Shown here: positions 1 through 6,358 of the stretch, piece after piece
How positions within the stretch are numbered: the first letter of the stretch is position 1
How the letters are laid out: each line of letters starts with the position of its first letter
Assembly: GCA_009927565.1 (NCBI GenBank)
Contig: RFMT01000388.1
Coordinates: forward strand, 1-8,937
DNA length: 8,937 nucleotides
Direction of reading: 5' to 3'
Origin: Acidimicrobiia bacterium
GTDB taxonomy: Bacteria > Actinomycetota > Acidimicrobiia > Acidimicrobiales > Ilumatobacteraceae
Translations under genes and position numbers: made by a program
The notes under the pieces: generated by a model
Databases searched by the model: none
The model's input: the letters and a program-made list of their open reading frames with translations, nothing else
What the model was told of the DNA's origin: nothing

Positions 1-109
1 TGCCTGCTTCTTCGCACGCGGCGGCTTCGCGCGGGGTGCGCACAAAAACTTGTGTCAAGTGTCGTTTGCCTTTTGCGGCGAAAAGATCTTTGAGAGTTAA
101 TTTCGACAT
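1..109 (-). CDS. PanB-like protein (3-methyl-2-oxobutanoate hydroxymethyltransferase family), N-terminal fragment
   Basis: Only the first 36 codons are inside the window; the gene continues beyond base 1. The start is the ATG at 109-107, preceded on the minus strand by a strong AGGGG ribosome-binding site with a 4-nt spacer. The peptide begins MSKLTLKDLFAAKGKR and continues with an EAAACEEAG segment near residues 28-36. This matches the opening of PanB-family proteins: a short 'T-x-x-D-L-x-x-x-K-G-K-R' helix, a first beta strand, then an 'A-x-x-ADEAG' helix of the TIM barrel. True PanB enzymes add a hydroxymethyl group to ketoisovalerate in pantothenate/CoA synthesis. The usual 'TAYD' segment after the first strand is absent (here QVFVRT), so this may be a paralogue in the same phosphoenolpyruvate/ketopantoate barrel superfamily. 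The metal-binding residues lie outside the window, so function is uncertain. Confidence 0.55.
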   Translation of the reverse strand, partial: MSKLTLKDLFAAKGKRHLTQVFVRTPREAAACEEAG

Positions 110-127
110 ACAACCCCTGTTTCGTTT

Positions 128-148
128 GTGCGACTTCTATTGTCGCAC
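128..148. promoter_or_regulatory. Inverted repeat in the PanB-like gene leader
   Basis: A perfect 7-bp inverted repeat, GTGCGAC (128-134) and GTCGCAC (142-148), flanks a 7-nt spacer. It ends 19 bp upstream of the minus-strand ATG at 109. No T-run follows on either strand, so it is not a standard terminator. It could be a repressor operator or a leader hairpin for the PanB-like gene; it also lies just upstream of the tRNA promoter. Function is inferred from position only. Confidence 0.35.
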
Positions 149-157
149 TTCAACCTT

Positions 158-184
158 TTGAGTGACAAACCAGCACGATATGCT
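158..184 (+). promoter_or_regulatory. Possible tRNA-Val promoter
   Basis: TTGAGT (158-163) and TATGCT (179-184) are recognisable sigma70-like -35 and -10 hexamers. The 15-bp spacer is shorter than ideal. Transcription would begin near 191, a few bases before the tRNA at 198. An alternative pairing is GTGACA (162-167) with TAGCGT (185-190) at a 17-bp spacing, which would start almost exactly at the tRNA 5' end. One of the two probably drives the tRNA; the sequence alone does not decide. Confidence 0.35.
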
Positions 185-197
185 TAGCGTCTAATAA

Positions 198-270
198 GGG
201 CGTGTAGCTCAGTTGGTAGAGCGCCACCTCGACATGGTGGAGGTCCCGGGTTCAAGCCCCGTCGCGCCCA
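198..270 (+). tRNA. tRNA-Val(GAC)
   Basis: A full cloverleaf can be drawn. The acceptor stem is GGGCGTG (198-204) with CGCGCCC (263-269), including one U-G wobble. The D arm is GCTC...GAGC (207-222). The anticodon stem is CCACC/GGTGG (224-228, 236-240), and the anticodon GAC at 231-233 reads valine codons GUC and GUU. The T loop is TTCAAGC (251-257). The discriminator base is A270 and CCA is not encoded, so the 3' end must be added enzymatically. Two oddities stand out. Position 33 is C (base 230) instead of the nearly universal U. The first T-stem pair (246 with 262) is a C-U mismatch, leaving four good pairs. No integrase or repeated tRNA 3' end is nearby. Confidence 0.96.
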
Positions 271-304
271 CAAATTGTTTTGCGATTTTGAATTTTTGTA
301 GACG

Positions 305-1600
305 TTATTTTTTGTCGGCGATTGCTTGCGACTCACGAGCGGCACCTTTGAAGATGCCTTTGCTCATCAATGACAACTCGCTCTTGCGACGTCGCTCATA
401 AATCGTCGCGCGGTTTGCATGAATTTGCGGGTCATCAGGTGCGGCCCAGCCAGCGAAATCGGCAAGGTGACATGCCATGCGGACGTCGCCATTCTCCATC
501 AGTTCAAGGGCTCGGTTCATTAGGTTCTCTGCGCCACCCGAGAGATTTGCGAGTTCGGTTGCAACTTGACTGTCAGGTGCTGGTTTGAGTCGTGATGGGG
601 CGCCATCCCACCAGCCGCCGTAGAGTCGCCAAATGTTTCGAACTACGAATTCGGGTTCGTCGTAAAGCGGTCGCATGTATGGTTTTTCTAAAATTTGCTG
701 TGGAACTTTGACGGTATGGACAATCGCATCAAGAGTTTCGCCTGCGTTCATCATCTCAATTACTTGTGTGACGAGACTTTCAAGAGACGATGCGATGTCA
801 TCTAGAACCATTGCGATTCGTTTCTTGCCTTCTATCGGCAAACCGTGGGCTGGCACGAGCAATTCGGGGCCTTGAGCGATCATTCGTCGCAATGCTTGTG
901 CCCACTCGAACGCGTAACGTTGCACTTTTTGTGGATTGCCAGCGTTGGGGTAGTTCCAAATTACGAAGTCACCGGCGAACAGCCATTTTTTGTCGGGCAA
1001 CCAAGCCCACAAGTGGTCGTCTGTTTCACCGCGGGCGTGATGTAATTCGACTTTGGTCGATCCTGCAGTGAAAGTGTGAGTGTCGCGGAAAGTTTGATCG
1101 GGTCGCATTGTCGAGCGGGGCAAAAACCGCTGCAGATTTTCGCCGATGTTCAAGCCCATGTCACTGCGGATGCCACCGAATTGGCGCTGGTTGATGCGAA
1201 TATTCCAATCACTCGTTTGTTCGTAGCGGTCGATGCGGGTGCTGACATTTTCGTGGCCGATTACGTGAGGCTTTTGAAAGTTGTGTTCGGTTGCGTCGGC
1301 CGCAAAGGCAAAACTTCCGCCGATGTGATCAGCATGGCCGTGGGTGTAAATCAGATTTGAGATTCTGTCTTTGCGCCACGAGCGAATTGACTTGACGACG
1401 TCTTTACCGCTACCTGCACCTGATGCATCGAAACACATCAGTCCATCGCCCGTGTCGAATACCGCGCTATGGCTAAAACTTTCGACGATCGCTAAGTTCT
1501 CGGCGAGTTCGGTAATTTCGTTCGTGACACGATTTAGCGGTTCGTCAACAATGCCCGATTCAATAACTCGCGCCGACAACTCAAGCGGATGCGTTGCCAT
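305..1600 (-). CDS. Metallo-beta-lactamase-fold hydrolase, alkyl-sulfatase (SdsA1/BDS1)-like
   Basis: This is a 431-residue metallo-beta-lactamase-fold enzyme. The zinc-binding motif THGHADH lies at residues 86-92, GETDDH at 191-196, AGD at 209-211 and AHG at 251-253; together these give the usual His/Asp ligands of a two-metal site. The segment from about residue 305, with YGGWWDG at 327-333, is characteristic of the alkyl-sulfatase dimerisation domain. Full alkyl sulfatases such as SdsA1 are about 650 residues and end in an SCP2-like sterol-carrier domain; that domain is missing here. No signal peptide is visible at the N-terminus (MATHPLELSA), so it is probably cytoplasmic. It starts 47 bp after the acyl-CoA dehydrogenase stop and is likely co-transcribed. 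No clear Shine-Dalgarno precedes the ATG. A sulfate-ester or other ester/lactone substrate is possible; the substrate cannot be read from sequence. Confidence 0.85.
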   Translation of the reverse strand: MATHPLELSARVIESGIVDEPLNRVTNEITELAENLAIVESFSHSAVFDTGDGLMCFDASGAGSGKDVVKSIRSWRKDRISNLIYTHGHADHIGGSFAFAADATEHNFQKPHVIGHENVSTRIDRYEQTSDWNIRINQRQFGGIRSDMGLNIGENLQRFLPRSTMRPDQTFRDTHTFTAGSTKVELHHARGETDDHLWAWLPDKKWLFAGDFVIWNYPNAGNPQKVQRYAFEWAQALRRMIAQGPELLVPAHGLPIEGKKRIAMVLDDIASSLESLVTQVIEMMNAGETLDAIVHTVKVPQQILEKPYMRPLYDEPEFVVRNIWRLYGGWWDGAPSRLKPAPDSQVATELANLSGGAENLMNRALELMENGDVRMACHLADFAGWAAPDDPQIHANRATIYERRRKSELSLMSKGIFKGAARESQAIADKK

Positions 1601-1647
1601 ACGACGAGAATAAACGATTTGTACTGAGTCTTAAGTATCGACTCGAT

Positions 1648-2754
1648 TCATTTGGGTTCGCGGGGGAGGCCGAGGGTGCGTTCGCCGAGAATGTTGCGCA
1701 TCACGTTCGACGTGCCGCCCATAATCGTGTAGGCCGATGCATAGGCGAGACCCTGAGTTATGTCGTTCCAAAGCAAGGCATTGGCGCCGAAAACTTTGTT
1801 GACGAATTGAGCGACTCGCCACTCGTGCTCGGTGCAAAAGCACTTGGTTGCCGCCGAGAAACCACCAGGTGCTTGTCGCAGAACTTCGCGAATCACCAAA
1901 ATGCGCCCGATGCGATAGCCGGTTTCAAGCGCGGCGATTTCTTGGCGCACTAGTGGATCTTTGCGGTCGGCGTGCTCGAGGGCCATTTTGTAGAGGGCAT
2001 GATTAGAAACGAGTCGATCAATGCCGCCACGCTCGTGTTCGAGTTGGCGCATTGTTTGTTTGAATGCACCACCAAGTGCGCCGACCAAATTTGAAGCCGG
2101 CACGCGCACGTCTGTGTAAAAGACCTCGCAGAAATGACTGTTCGTAGTCATGTCTTTGATTGTGCGAACTTCAATACCTGGCGTATTCATCGGCACAATG
2201 ATTTCGCTGATGCCTTCGTGAGGCGAACCTTCACTGCTGGTTCGACAGATGAGATAGCAATAGTCGGCGAGTTCGCCGAAACTGGTCCAGATTTTTTGGC
2301 CGTTGATCACGAATTCGTCACCATCGCGGGCGGCAAAAGTTTTCAACGATGCAAGGTCGCTACCCGAGTTTGGTTCGCTCATGCCAATGCACCAAGTTGT
2401 TTCGCCCGACAACATTTGTGGCAAAAACGCATCTTGTTGGGCTTTGTTGCCATAACTAATTAGTGCCGGGCCCATTTGGCGGTCAGCGAACCAAGAAGCA
2501 GCGATTGGTGCGCCCGCACTGATCATTTCTTCGCCGACAATAAGTCGTTCAATTGGTGGTCGGCCGCCACCGCCGTATTCGACGGGCCATGTCATGCCAA
2601 TCCATTTATGTTTGGCGAGTTCGCGAGAGAACTCTCGCGAGTATCCGTTCATCCATGTGTCATTGAATCGACCATATTTGTTAACCGCATCGTTTGCGAC
2701 CATGCGAGCTTTTTCACGCAATGCGATTTGTTCGGATGTCCACGCGAAATCCAT
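1648..2754 (-). CDS. Acyl-CoA dehydrogenase (FadE family)
   Basis: This 368-residue flavoprotein should introduce an alpha-beta double bond into an acyl-CoA and pass electrons to ETF. Visible hallmarks are the N-terminal helical domain starting DFAWTSEQIALREKAR, the FAD/substrate-binding stretch CIGMSEPNSGSD at 122-133, INGQKIWTS at 150-158, and the C-terminal MGGTSNVMRNILGERTLGLP at 345-364. At the position of the catalytic Glu of medium-chain enzymes (YEGT) there is Gly346. However, LEHERGG at 238-244 offers Glu241, matching the base position used by isovaleryl- and long-chain-type dehydrogenases, so the enzyme is probably active. Mycobacterial heterotetrameric steroid-degrading dehydrogenases also have subunits without the base, but no partner subunit gene is adjacent. 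It is the first gene of a unit with the downstream hydrolase and diverges from isocitrate dehydrogenase. Its Shine-Dalgarno is weak. Substrate chain length is unknown. Confidence 0.94.
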   Translation of the reverse strand: MDFAWTSEQIALREKARMVANDAVNKYGRFNDTWMNGYSREFSRELAKHKWIGMTWPVEYGGGGRPPIERLIVGEEMISAGAPIAASWFADRQMGPALISYGNKAQQDAFLPQMLSGETTWCIGMSEPNSGSDLASLKTFAARDGDEFVINGQKIWTSFGELADYCYLICRTSSEGSPHEGISEIIVPMNTPGIEVRTIKDMTTNSHFCEVFYTDVRVPASNLVGALGGAFKQTMRQLEHERGGIDRLVSNHALYKMALEHADRKDPLVRQEIAALETGYRIGRILVIREVLRQAPGGFSAATKCFCTEHEWRVAQFVNKVFGANALLWNDITQGLAYASAYTIMGGTSNVMRNILGERTLGLPREPK

Positions 2755-2823
2755 CAGGTTGTACGCTACAAGTAACTTATAAGCGAATAAGAATTAGCAG
2801 ATTTACGAAAATGGTGGAGACAG
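2755..2823. promoter_or_regulatory. Divergent promoter region between acyl-CoA dehydrogenase and isocitrate dehydrogenase
   Basis: This AT-rich 69-bp gap must hold the start signals for both divergent units. It contains a perfect CTTATAAG palindrome (2776-2783), which presents a TATAAG -10-like hexamer on both strands. It also contains an inverted repeat TTGTA-N3-TACAA (2759-2771), only 5 bp from the dehydrogenase ATG. No convincing -35 element matches either orientation, so exact promoters are not assigned. The inverted repeat is a reasonable candidate operator for a TetR-type regulator of fatty-acid genes, which is inference. On the plus strand GGTGGAG (2813-2819) is the ribosome-binding site of isocitrate dehydrogenase. 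Confidence 0.45.
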
Positions 2824-4044
2824 ATGGCTAGCAAGATCAAAGTTGAAAATCCGGTTGTTGATATTGACGGCGACGAAATGACACGAATCATCTGGAAGTT
2901 CATTAAGGATCGGTTGATCTTGCCCTACCTCGACATAAACATCGACTATTACGACTTGGGCATCGAGAGTCGTGATGCAACAGGCGACCAAGTGACAATT
3001 GATGCAGCGAATGCAATCTTGAAACACGGTGTCGGCGTGAAATGCGCAACGATAACCCCCGACGAAGCTCGGGTTAAAGAATTCAATTTGAAGCAAATGT
3101 GGAAATCACCAAACGGAACGATTCGCAACATCTTGGATGGGGTTGTGTTTCGTGAGCCGATCATCTGCAAGAACATTCCGAAATTGGTGCCGCACTGGAG
3201 TAAGCCAATCGTTATTGGTCGTCATGCTCACGGTGACCAATACAAGGCGACCGACTTCAAGGTGCCAGGTGCGGGAACAGTGACGATGACGTATGTTCCA
3301 CAAGACGGCAGTAAGCCAGTTGAGATGAAAGTCGCCGACTTTAAAGGCTCAGGCGTGGTGATGGGTATGTACAACTTTGATGAATCGATTCGCAGCTTTG
3401 CTCGCGCTTCATTTAATTACGGCTTACAACGCAACTATCCGGTGTTTTTGAGTACAAAAAACACGATTTTGAAGGCCTATGACGGTCGCTTTAAAGATAT
3501 TTTTCAAGAAATATTCGACACAGAGTTCAGAAGCGAGTTTGACAAGCGCAAGTTGACTTACGAACACCGATTGATCGACGACATGGTCGCCTGCATGATG
3601 CGTTGGGAAGGCGGGTACGTATGGGCATGCAAAAACTACGACGGCGATGTTCAGTCAGACATTGTGGCTCAAGGCTTCGGCTCGCTGGGCTTAATGACTT
3701 CAGTTTTGACAACGCCAGATGGTCGAGTGCTCGAGTCTGAAGCCGCTCACGGCACGGTGACGCGTCACTATCGCGATCATCAAAAGGGTCTGGAGACTTC
3801 GACGAACTCGATTGCGTCAATTTTTGCGTGGACGCGCGGTTTGATACATCGCGGCAAACTTGACAATACGCCTGCAGTTATCGAATTTGCCGAGAAACTT
3901 GAAACCGTGTGTGTTGAGACTGTTGAAGGCGGCGAGATGACCAAAGATTTGGCGGCGCTGGTGTCGAAAAACCAACCGTGGTTGACGACCCAGCAGTTTT
4001 TGGCTGCGGTCGATCGTCGTCTAATTGAAAAGATGGCGAAATAG
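2824..4044 (+). CDS. icd: NADP-dependent isocitrate dehydrogenase, eukaryotic (homodimeric IDH1/2) type
   Basis: This 406-residue enzyme oxidatively decarboxylates isocitrate to 2-oxoglutarate and makes NADPH. It belongs to the subfamily of human IDH1/IDH2 and mycobacterial Icd1, not the E. coli Icd type. Substrate residues are all present: SPNGTIRN at 95-102 with Arg101, Arg110, and Arg133 in IGRHAHGDQY (131-140) with Tyr140. Further conserved residues are Lys212 in STKNT and the metal-binding aspartates in LIDDM (250-254) and NYDGDVQSD (271-279). HGTVTRHYR at 309-317, with Arg314 and His315, marks NADP preference. Length is normal and the protein appears intact. The ATG follows GGTGGAG with a 4-nt spacer. 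The stop lies only 3 nt before the ATG of the quinone oxidoreductase, so the two are almost certainly one transcript. Confidence 0.97.
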   Translation: MASKIKVENPVVDIDGDEMTRIIWKFIKDRLILPYLDINIDYYDLGIESRDATGDQVTIDAANAILKHGVGVKCATITPDEARVKEFNLKQMWKSPNGTIRNILDGVVFREPIICKNIPKLVPHWSKPIVIGRHAHGDQYKATDFKVPGAGTVTMTYVPQDGSKPVEMKVADFKGSGVVMGMYNFDESIRSFARASFNYGLQRNYPVFLSTKNTILKAYDGRFKDIFQEIFDTEFRSEFDKRKLTYEHRLIDDMVACMMRWEGGYVWACKNYDGDVQSDIVAQGFGSLGLMTSVLTTPDGRVLESEAAHGTVTRHYRDHQKGLETSTNSIASIFAWTRGLIHRGKLDNTPAVIEFAEKLETVCVETVEGGEMTKDLAALVSKNQPWLTTQQFLAAVDRRLIEKMAK

Positions 4045-4047
4045 TTG

Positions 4048-5028
4048 ATGCGTGCCGTTGTAATCACCAAATATGGTGACCCCGACGTGCTCAGCATCAA
4101 AGAAGTAGAAAAGCCAACACCGAAACACGACGAGATTTTGGTCAAGGTGCGAGCGACATCTCTAAATCGCGCCGACTTGATGCAACGACGGGGTCTGTAT
4201 CCAGATCCGTTTCCGGGTGCGCACGATATTCCTGGTCTTGAATTTTCAGGCACGGTTGAATCGTGTGGCGACTCGGTAACGAATTGGAATGTCGGCGACG
4301 AAGTCATGGGCATAGTAAGCGGAGGCGCGTATGCCGAGTATCTCGTTGTGCCAGAGATGCAGGCAATAACCGTGCCGCAAAATATTGGTTTGGCGAATGC
4401 AGCGGCGATACCTGAAGTTTTCATCACCGCCTGGGACGCGCTCGTTTGTCAAGCGAACTTGCAGGCAGGTCAATGGGCACTTGTTCATGCTGGCGCCTCG
4501 GGTGTTGGTACCGCTGCAATTCAGATTTGCAAAGCAATCGGTGCTTATGTTGTTGTAACTTGCTCGGCCGGCAAACGTGATGCGTGCTTGGCACTAGGTG
4601 CCGACTTGGCAATCGACTATAAGACTGCAGATTTTGTCGAAGTTGCGATGCAGGCCACCCACGGCAAAGGCGTGACGGCAATTCTTGATGTAATTGGCGG
4701 AGATTATTTGAACCGCAACGTTTCTGCGCTCGCGCTCAAGGGCACGATCGTGCAAGTCGGGTTAATGGGTGGTGGTTCAACAGCATTCAATATCGGTGCT
4801 TTGATGCCTAAACGCGCGCGACTGATGGGCACTGTGTTGCGCCCGCGACCTGTCGACGAAAAGATCGCCGTCACGCAACGATTTATCGCCGAAATGATGC
4901 CGCTTTTCGCGGTTGGCAAGATGCGACCAGTGATCGACCGCCGATTTGAATTAAATCAAATAGTTGAAGCTCACCAATTAATGGAGAGCAACGCCAACAC
5001 TGGCAAAATTGTTATTGACGTTTGCTGA
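4048..5028 (+). CDS. NAD(P)H:quinone oxidoreductase, PIG3 family (zinc-free medium-chain dehydrogenase/reductase)
   Basis: This 326-residue protein has the N-terminal GroES-like fold of the zeta-crystallin/quinone reductase branch of medium-chain dehydrogenases. It starts MRAVVITKYGDPDVL, with TSLNRADLMQRRGLYP at 37-52. A Rossmann domain carries the NADPH-binding AGASGVG at 148-154. AAAIPEVFITAWD at 118-130 is very typical of the PIG3 subfamily. The structural- and catalytic-zinc cysteine patterns of alcohol dehydrogenases are absent, as expected. It probably reduces quinones or enals with NADPH. ATG 4048 is preferred over the in-frame TTG at 4045 because family members begin MRA/MKA; the TTG would directly abut the isocitrate dehydrogenase stop. 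There is little ribosome-binding site, suggesting translational coupling to icd. Its last 17 bp overlap the convergent citrate synthase gene. Confidence 0.92.
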   Translation: MRAVVITKYGDPDVLSIKEVEKPTPKHDEILVKVRATSLNRADLMQRRGLYPDPFPGAHDIPGLEFSGTVESCGDSVTNWNVGDEVMGIVSGGAYAEYLVVPEMQAITVPQNIGLANAAAIPEVFITAWDALVCQANLQAGQWALVHAGASGVGTAAIQICKAIGAYVVVTCSAGKRDACLALGADLAIDYKTADFVEVAMQATHGKGVTAILDVIGGDYLNRNVSALALKGTIVQVGLMGGGSTAFNIGALMPKRARLMGTVLRPRPVDEKIAVTQRFIAEMMPLFAVGKMRPVIDRRFELNQIVEAHQLMESNANTGKIVIDVC

Positions 5029-6283
5029 TTGCGACATAGTCGCGTTGATCGACGCCTGTGTACCACTGGCGCGGGCGACTAATTTTTTGAGCATCATCTT
5101 TGAGTAGTTCGTTGTAGTGGCTTAACCAGCCGACAGTGCGCGGAATTGCAAACAGAACCGTGAACATGTCGATCGGGAAACCGAGCGCCTGATAAATCAA
5201 GCCAGAGTAGAAGTCAACATTTGGATAAAGTTTGCGCGAGATGAAATAGTCGTCGTTAAGAGCAACTTCTTCAAGTTTCAGTGCGATATCAAGCATCGGG
5301 TTCTTGCCGGTTACATCGAAAACGTCATAGGCAGCCTTTTTGATGATTGATGCACGAGGGTCGTAGTTCTTATAAACGCGGTGACCGAAACCCTGCAAGC
5401 GTCCGTTGCCGGCTTTAACTGACTTGATGAAAGATTCAACGTTGCCTATGTTGCCGATTTCGTGCAACATGTTGATTGCCGCTTCGTTGGCCCCGCCATG
5501 AAGCGGGCCGTAAAGCGCTGAAGATGCCGCCGACATTGCGCTGAATGGGTCGGCGTGCGATGACGCAACGACACGCATTGCAGTTGTGCCACAGTTCTGC
5601 TCGTGGTCGGCGTGCAAGATGAACAGAAGATCCATGGCCTTTGTAAGCCGTGGATCAACAACGTGATCGTCGCCAAGTTTGAACATCATGTTCAAAAAAT
5701 TCTCTGAATAGCTCATCGAGTTGTTCGGTGAAACGAAAGGCAGACCCATGCTGAAGCGGTGACACATCGCCGCAATTGTCGGAACTTTGGCAATTAGACG
5801 AAGAACTTGTTTATCGAGTGCGCCCGGAGCAAAAATTTCTTTTGACTCGGGATAAAAAGTGCCGAGGGCGGCGATTGCCGAGATGAACATGCCCATCGGG
5901 TGGGCGTCATAGTGGAAGCCATCAACAAAACGCTTGCGCATGTTTTCGTGGATCATCGTGTGATGAGTTACGTCGTATGTCCACTTCTTGAGTTGGTCAG
6001 AGTTCGGTAGTTCACCATTCAGCAACAAGTAAGCAACTTCGAGGTAATTAGATTTTTCTGCCAATTGTTCGATCGGGTAGCCGCGATAACGCAAAATTCC
6101 TTTTTCGCCGTCGATGTAGGTGATCGACGAGGCGCATGCCGCAGTTGACAAAAAAGCTGGATCGTAAATTCGCAAGTCTGGGTCAAGTTCGCGCAGAGCG
6201 GTCGACGGGAAAACTCCATCTCGAATCGGAACAGTAACTTTCTTACCAGTCCGGTCATCAATAATGGTGATTGTTTCAGCCAT
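5012..6283 (-). CDS. gltA: Citrate synthase (type I, hexameric-like)
   Basis: This 423-residue enzyme condenses acetyl-CoA with oxaloacetate to citrate. The catalytic residues are in place: His262 in PLHGGAN (260-266), His301 in GFGHRVY (298-304) and Asp357 in NVDFYSG (355-361). HADHEQN at 224-230 and the N-terminal beta domain (ITIIDDRTGKKVTVP) are those of GltA-type enzymes rather than the shorter methylcitrate-synthase type. The frame is open upstream to an ATG at 6325, but the ATG at 6283 is chosen because AAAGGA sits 7 nt before it and MAETITIIDD is the normal family start. The gene lies 75 bp downstream of the carboxyltransferase on the same strand. That gap has no strong minus-strand promoter I can defend, so read-through from the upstream genes is possible. 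It ends tail-to-tail with the quinone oxidoreductase. Confidence 0.97.
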   Translation of the reverse strand: MAETITIIDDRTGKKVTVPIRDGVFPSTALRELDPDLRIYDPAFLSTAACASSITYIDGEKGILRYRGYPIEQLAEKSNYLEVAYLLLNGELPNSDQLKKWTYDVTHHTMIHENMRKRFVDGFHYDAHPMGMFISAIAALGTFYPESKEIFAPGALDKQVLRLIAKVPTIAAMCHRFSMGLPFVSPNNSMSYSENFLNMMFKLGDDHVVDPRLTKAMDLLFILHADHEQNCGTTAMRVVASSHADPFSAMSAASSALYGPLHGGANEAAINMLHEIGNIGNVESFIKSVKAGNGRLQGFGHRVYKNYDPRASIIKKAAYDVFDVTGKNPMLDIALKLEEVALNDDYFISRKLYPNVDFYSGLIYQALGFPIDMFTVLFAIPRTVGWLSHYNELLKDDAQKISRPRQWYTGVDQRDYVAISKRQ

Positions 6284-6330
6284 TGTGGTGTCCTTTATTT
6301 GTTGTGGGATCTTCCAGTCCCGCATTCAAT

Positions 6331-6351
6331 CTAGTCGCACGACCAGTTTTT
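6331..6351 (+). terminator. Hairpin followed by a T-run, plus-strand orientation
   Basis: CTAGTCG and CGACCAG-type arms (6331-6337, 6340-6346) form a near-perfect short stem with a tight loop, followed directly by TTTTT (6347-6351). It lies in the gap between the carboxyltransferase and citrate synthase. In plus orientation this resembles an intrinsic terminator, although no plus-strand gene ends here; it could limit antisense transcription. On the minus strand it has no T tail, so it should not stop transcription into citrate synthase. The core GTCG-CA-CGAC may instead be a protein-binding palindrome. Confidence 0.3.
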
Positions 6352-6358
6352 GAGACTG

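Noticed and set aside
198..270. tRNA gene as an attachment site for an integrated element
   Set aside because: No integrase, no repeat of the tRNA 3' end and only ordinary metabolic genes follow.
271..314. T-rich sequence after tRNA-Val as a terminator
   Set aside because: Several T-runs are present, but the only stem that can be drawn is a short, mismatched A/T one; not convincing as an intrinsic terminator.
305..1600. Antibiotic-resistance beta-lactamase
   Set aside because: The fold is shared, but the dimerisation-domain signature, lack of a signal peptide and length point to the alkyl-sulfatase-like group, not to lactam hydrolysis.
1371..1613. Plus-strand open frames across the hydrolase and other genes
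   Set aside because: Their translations lack family features, and they sit antisense to well-supported proteins; they are shadows caused by codon composition.
1626..1644. GAGTC...GACTC inverted repeat between acyl-CoA dehydrogenase and the hydrolase
   Set aside because: Five-base arms with a 9-nt spacer and no T-run are too weak to call a terminator or operator.
4045..4047. TTG as the start of the quinone oxidoreductase
   Set aside because: The adjacent ATG at 4048 gives the normal MRA... family start; using TTG would add only one Met and place initiation directly on the icd stop.
6284..6325. A 14-residue N-terminal extension of citrate synthase from the ATG at 6325
   Set aside because: It does not resemble family sequence, and the good AAAGGA ribosome-binding site lies inside it, positioned for the ATG at 6283.
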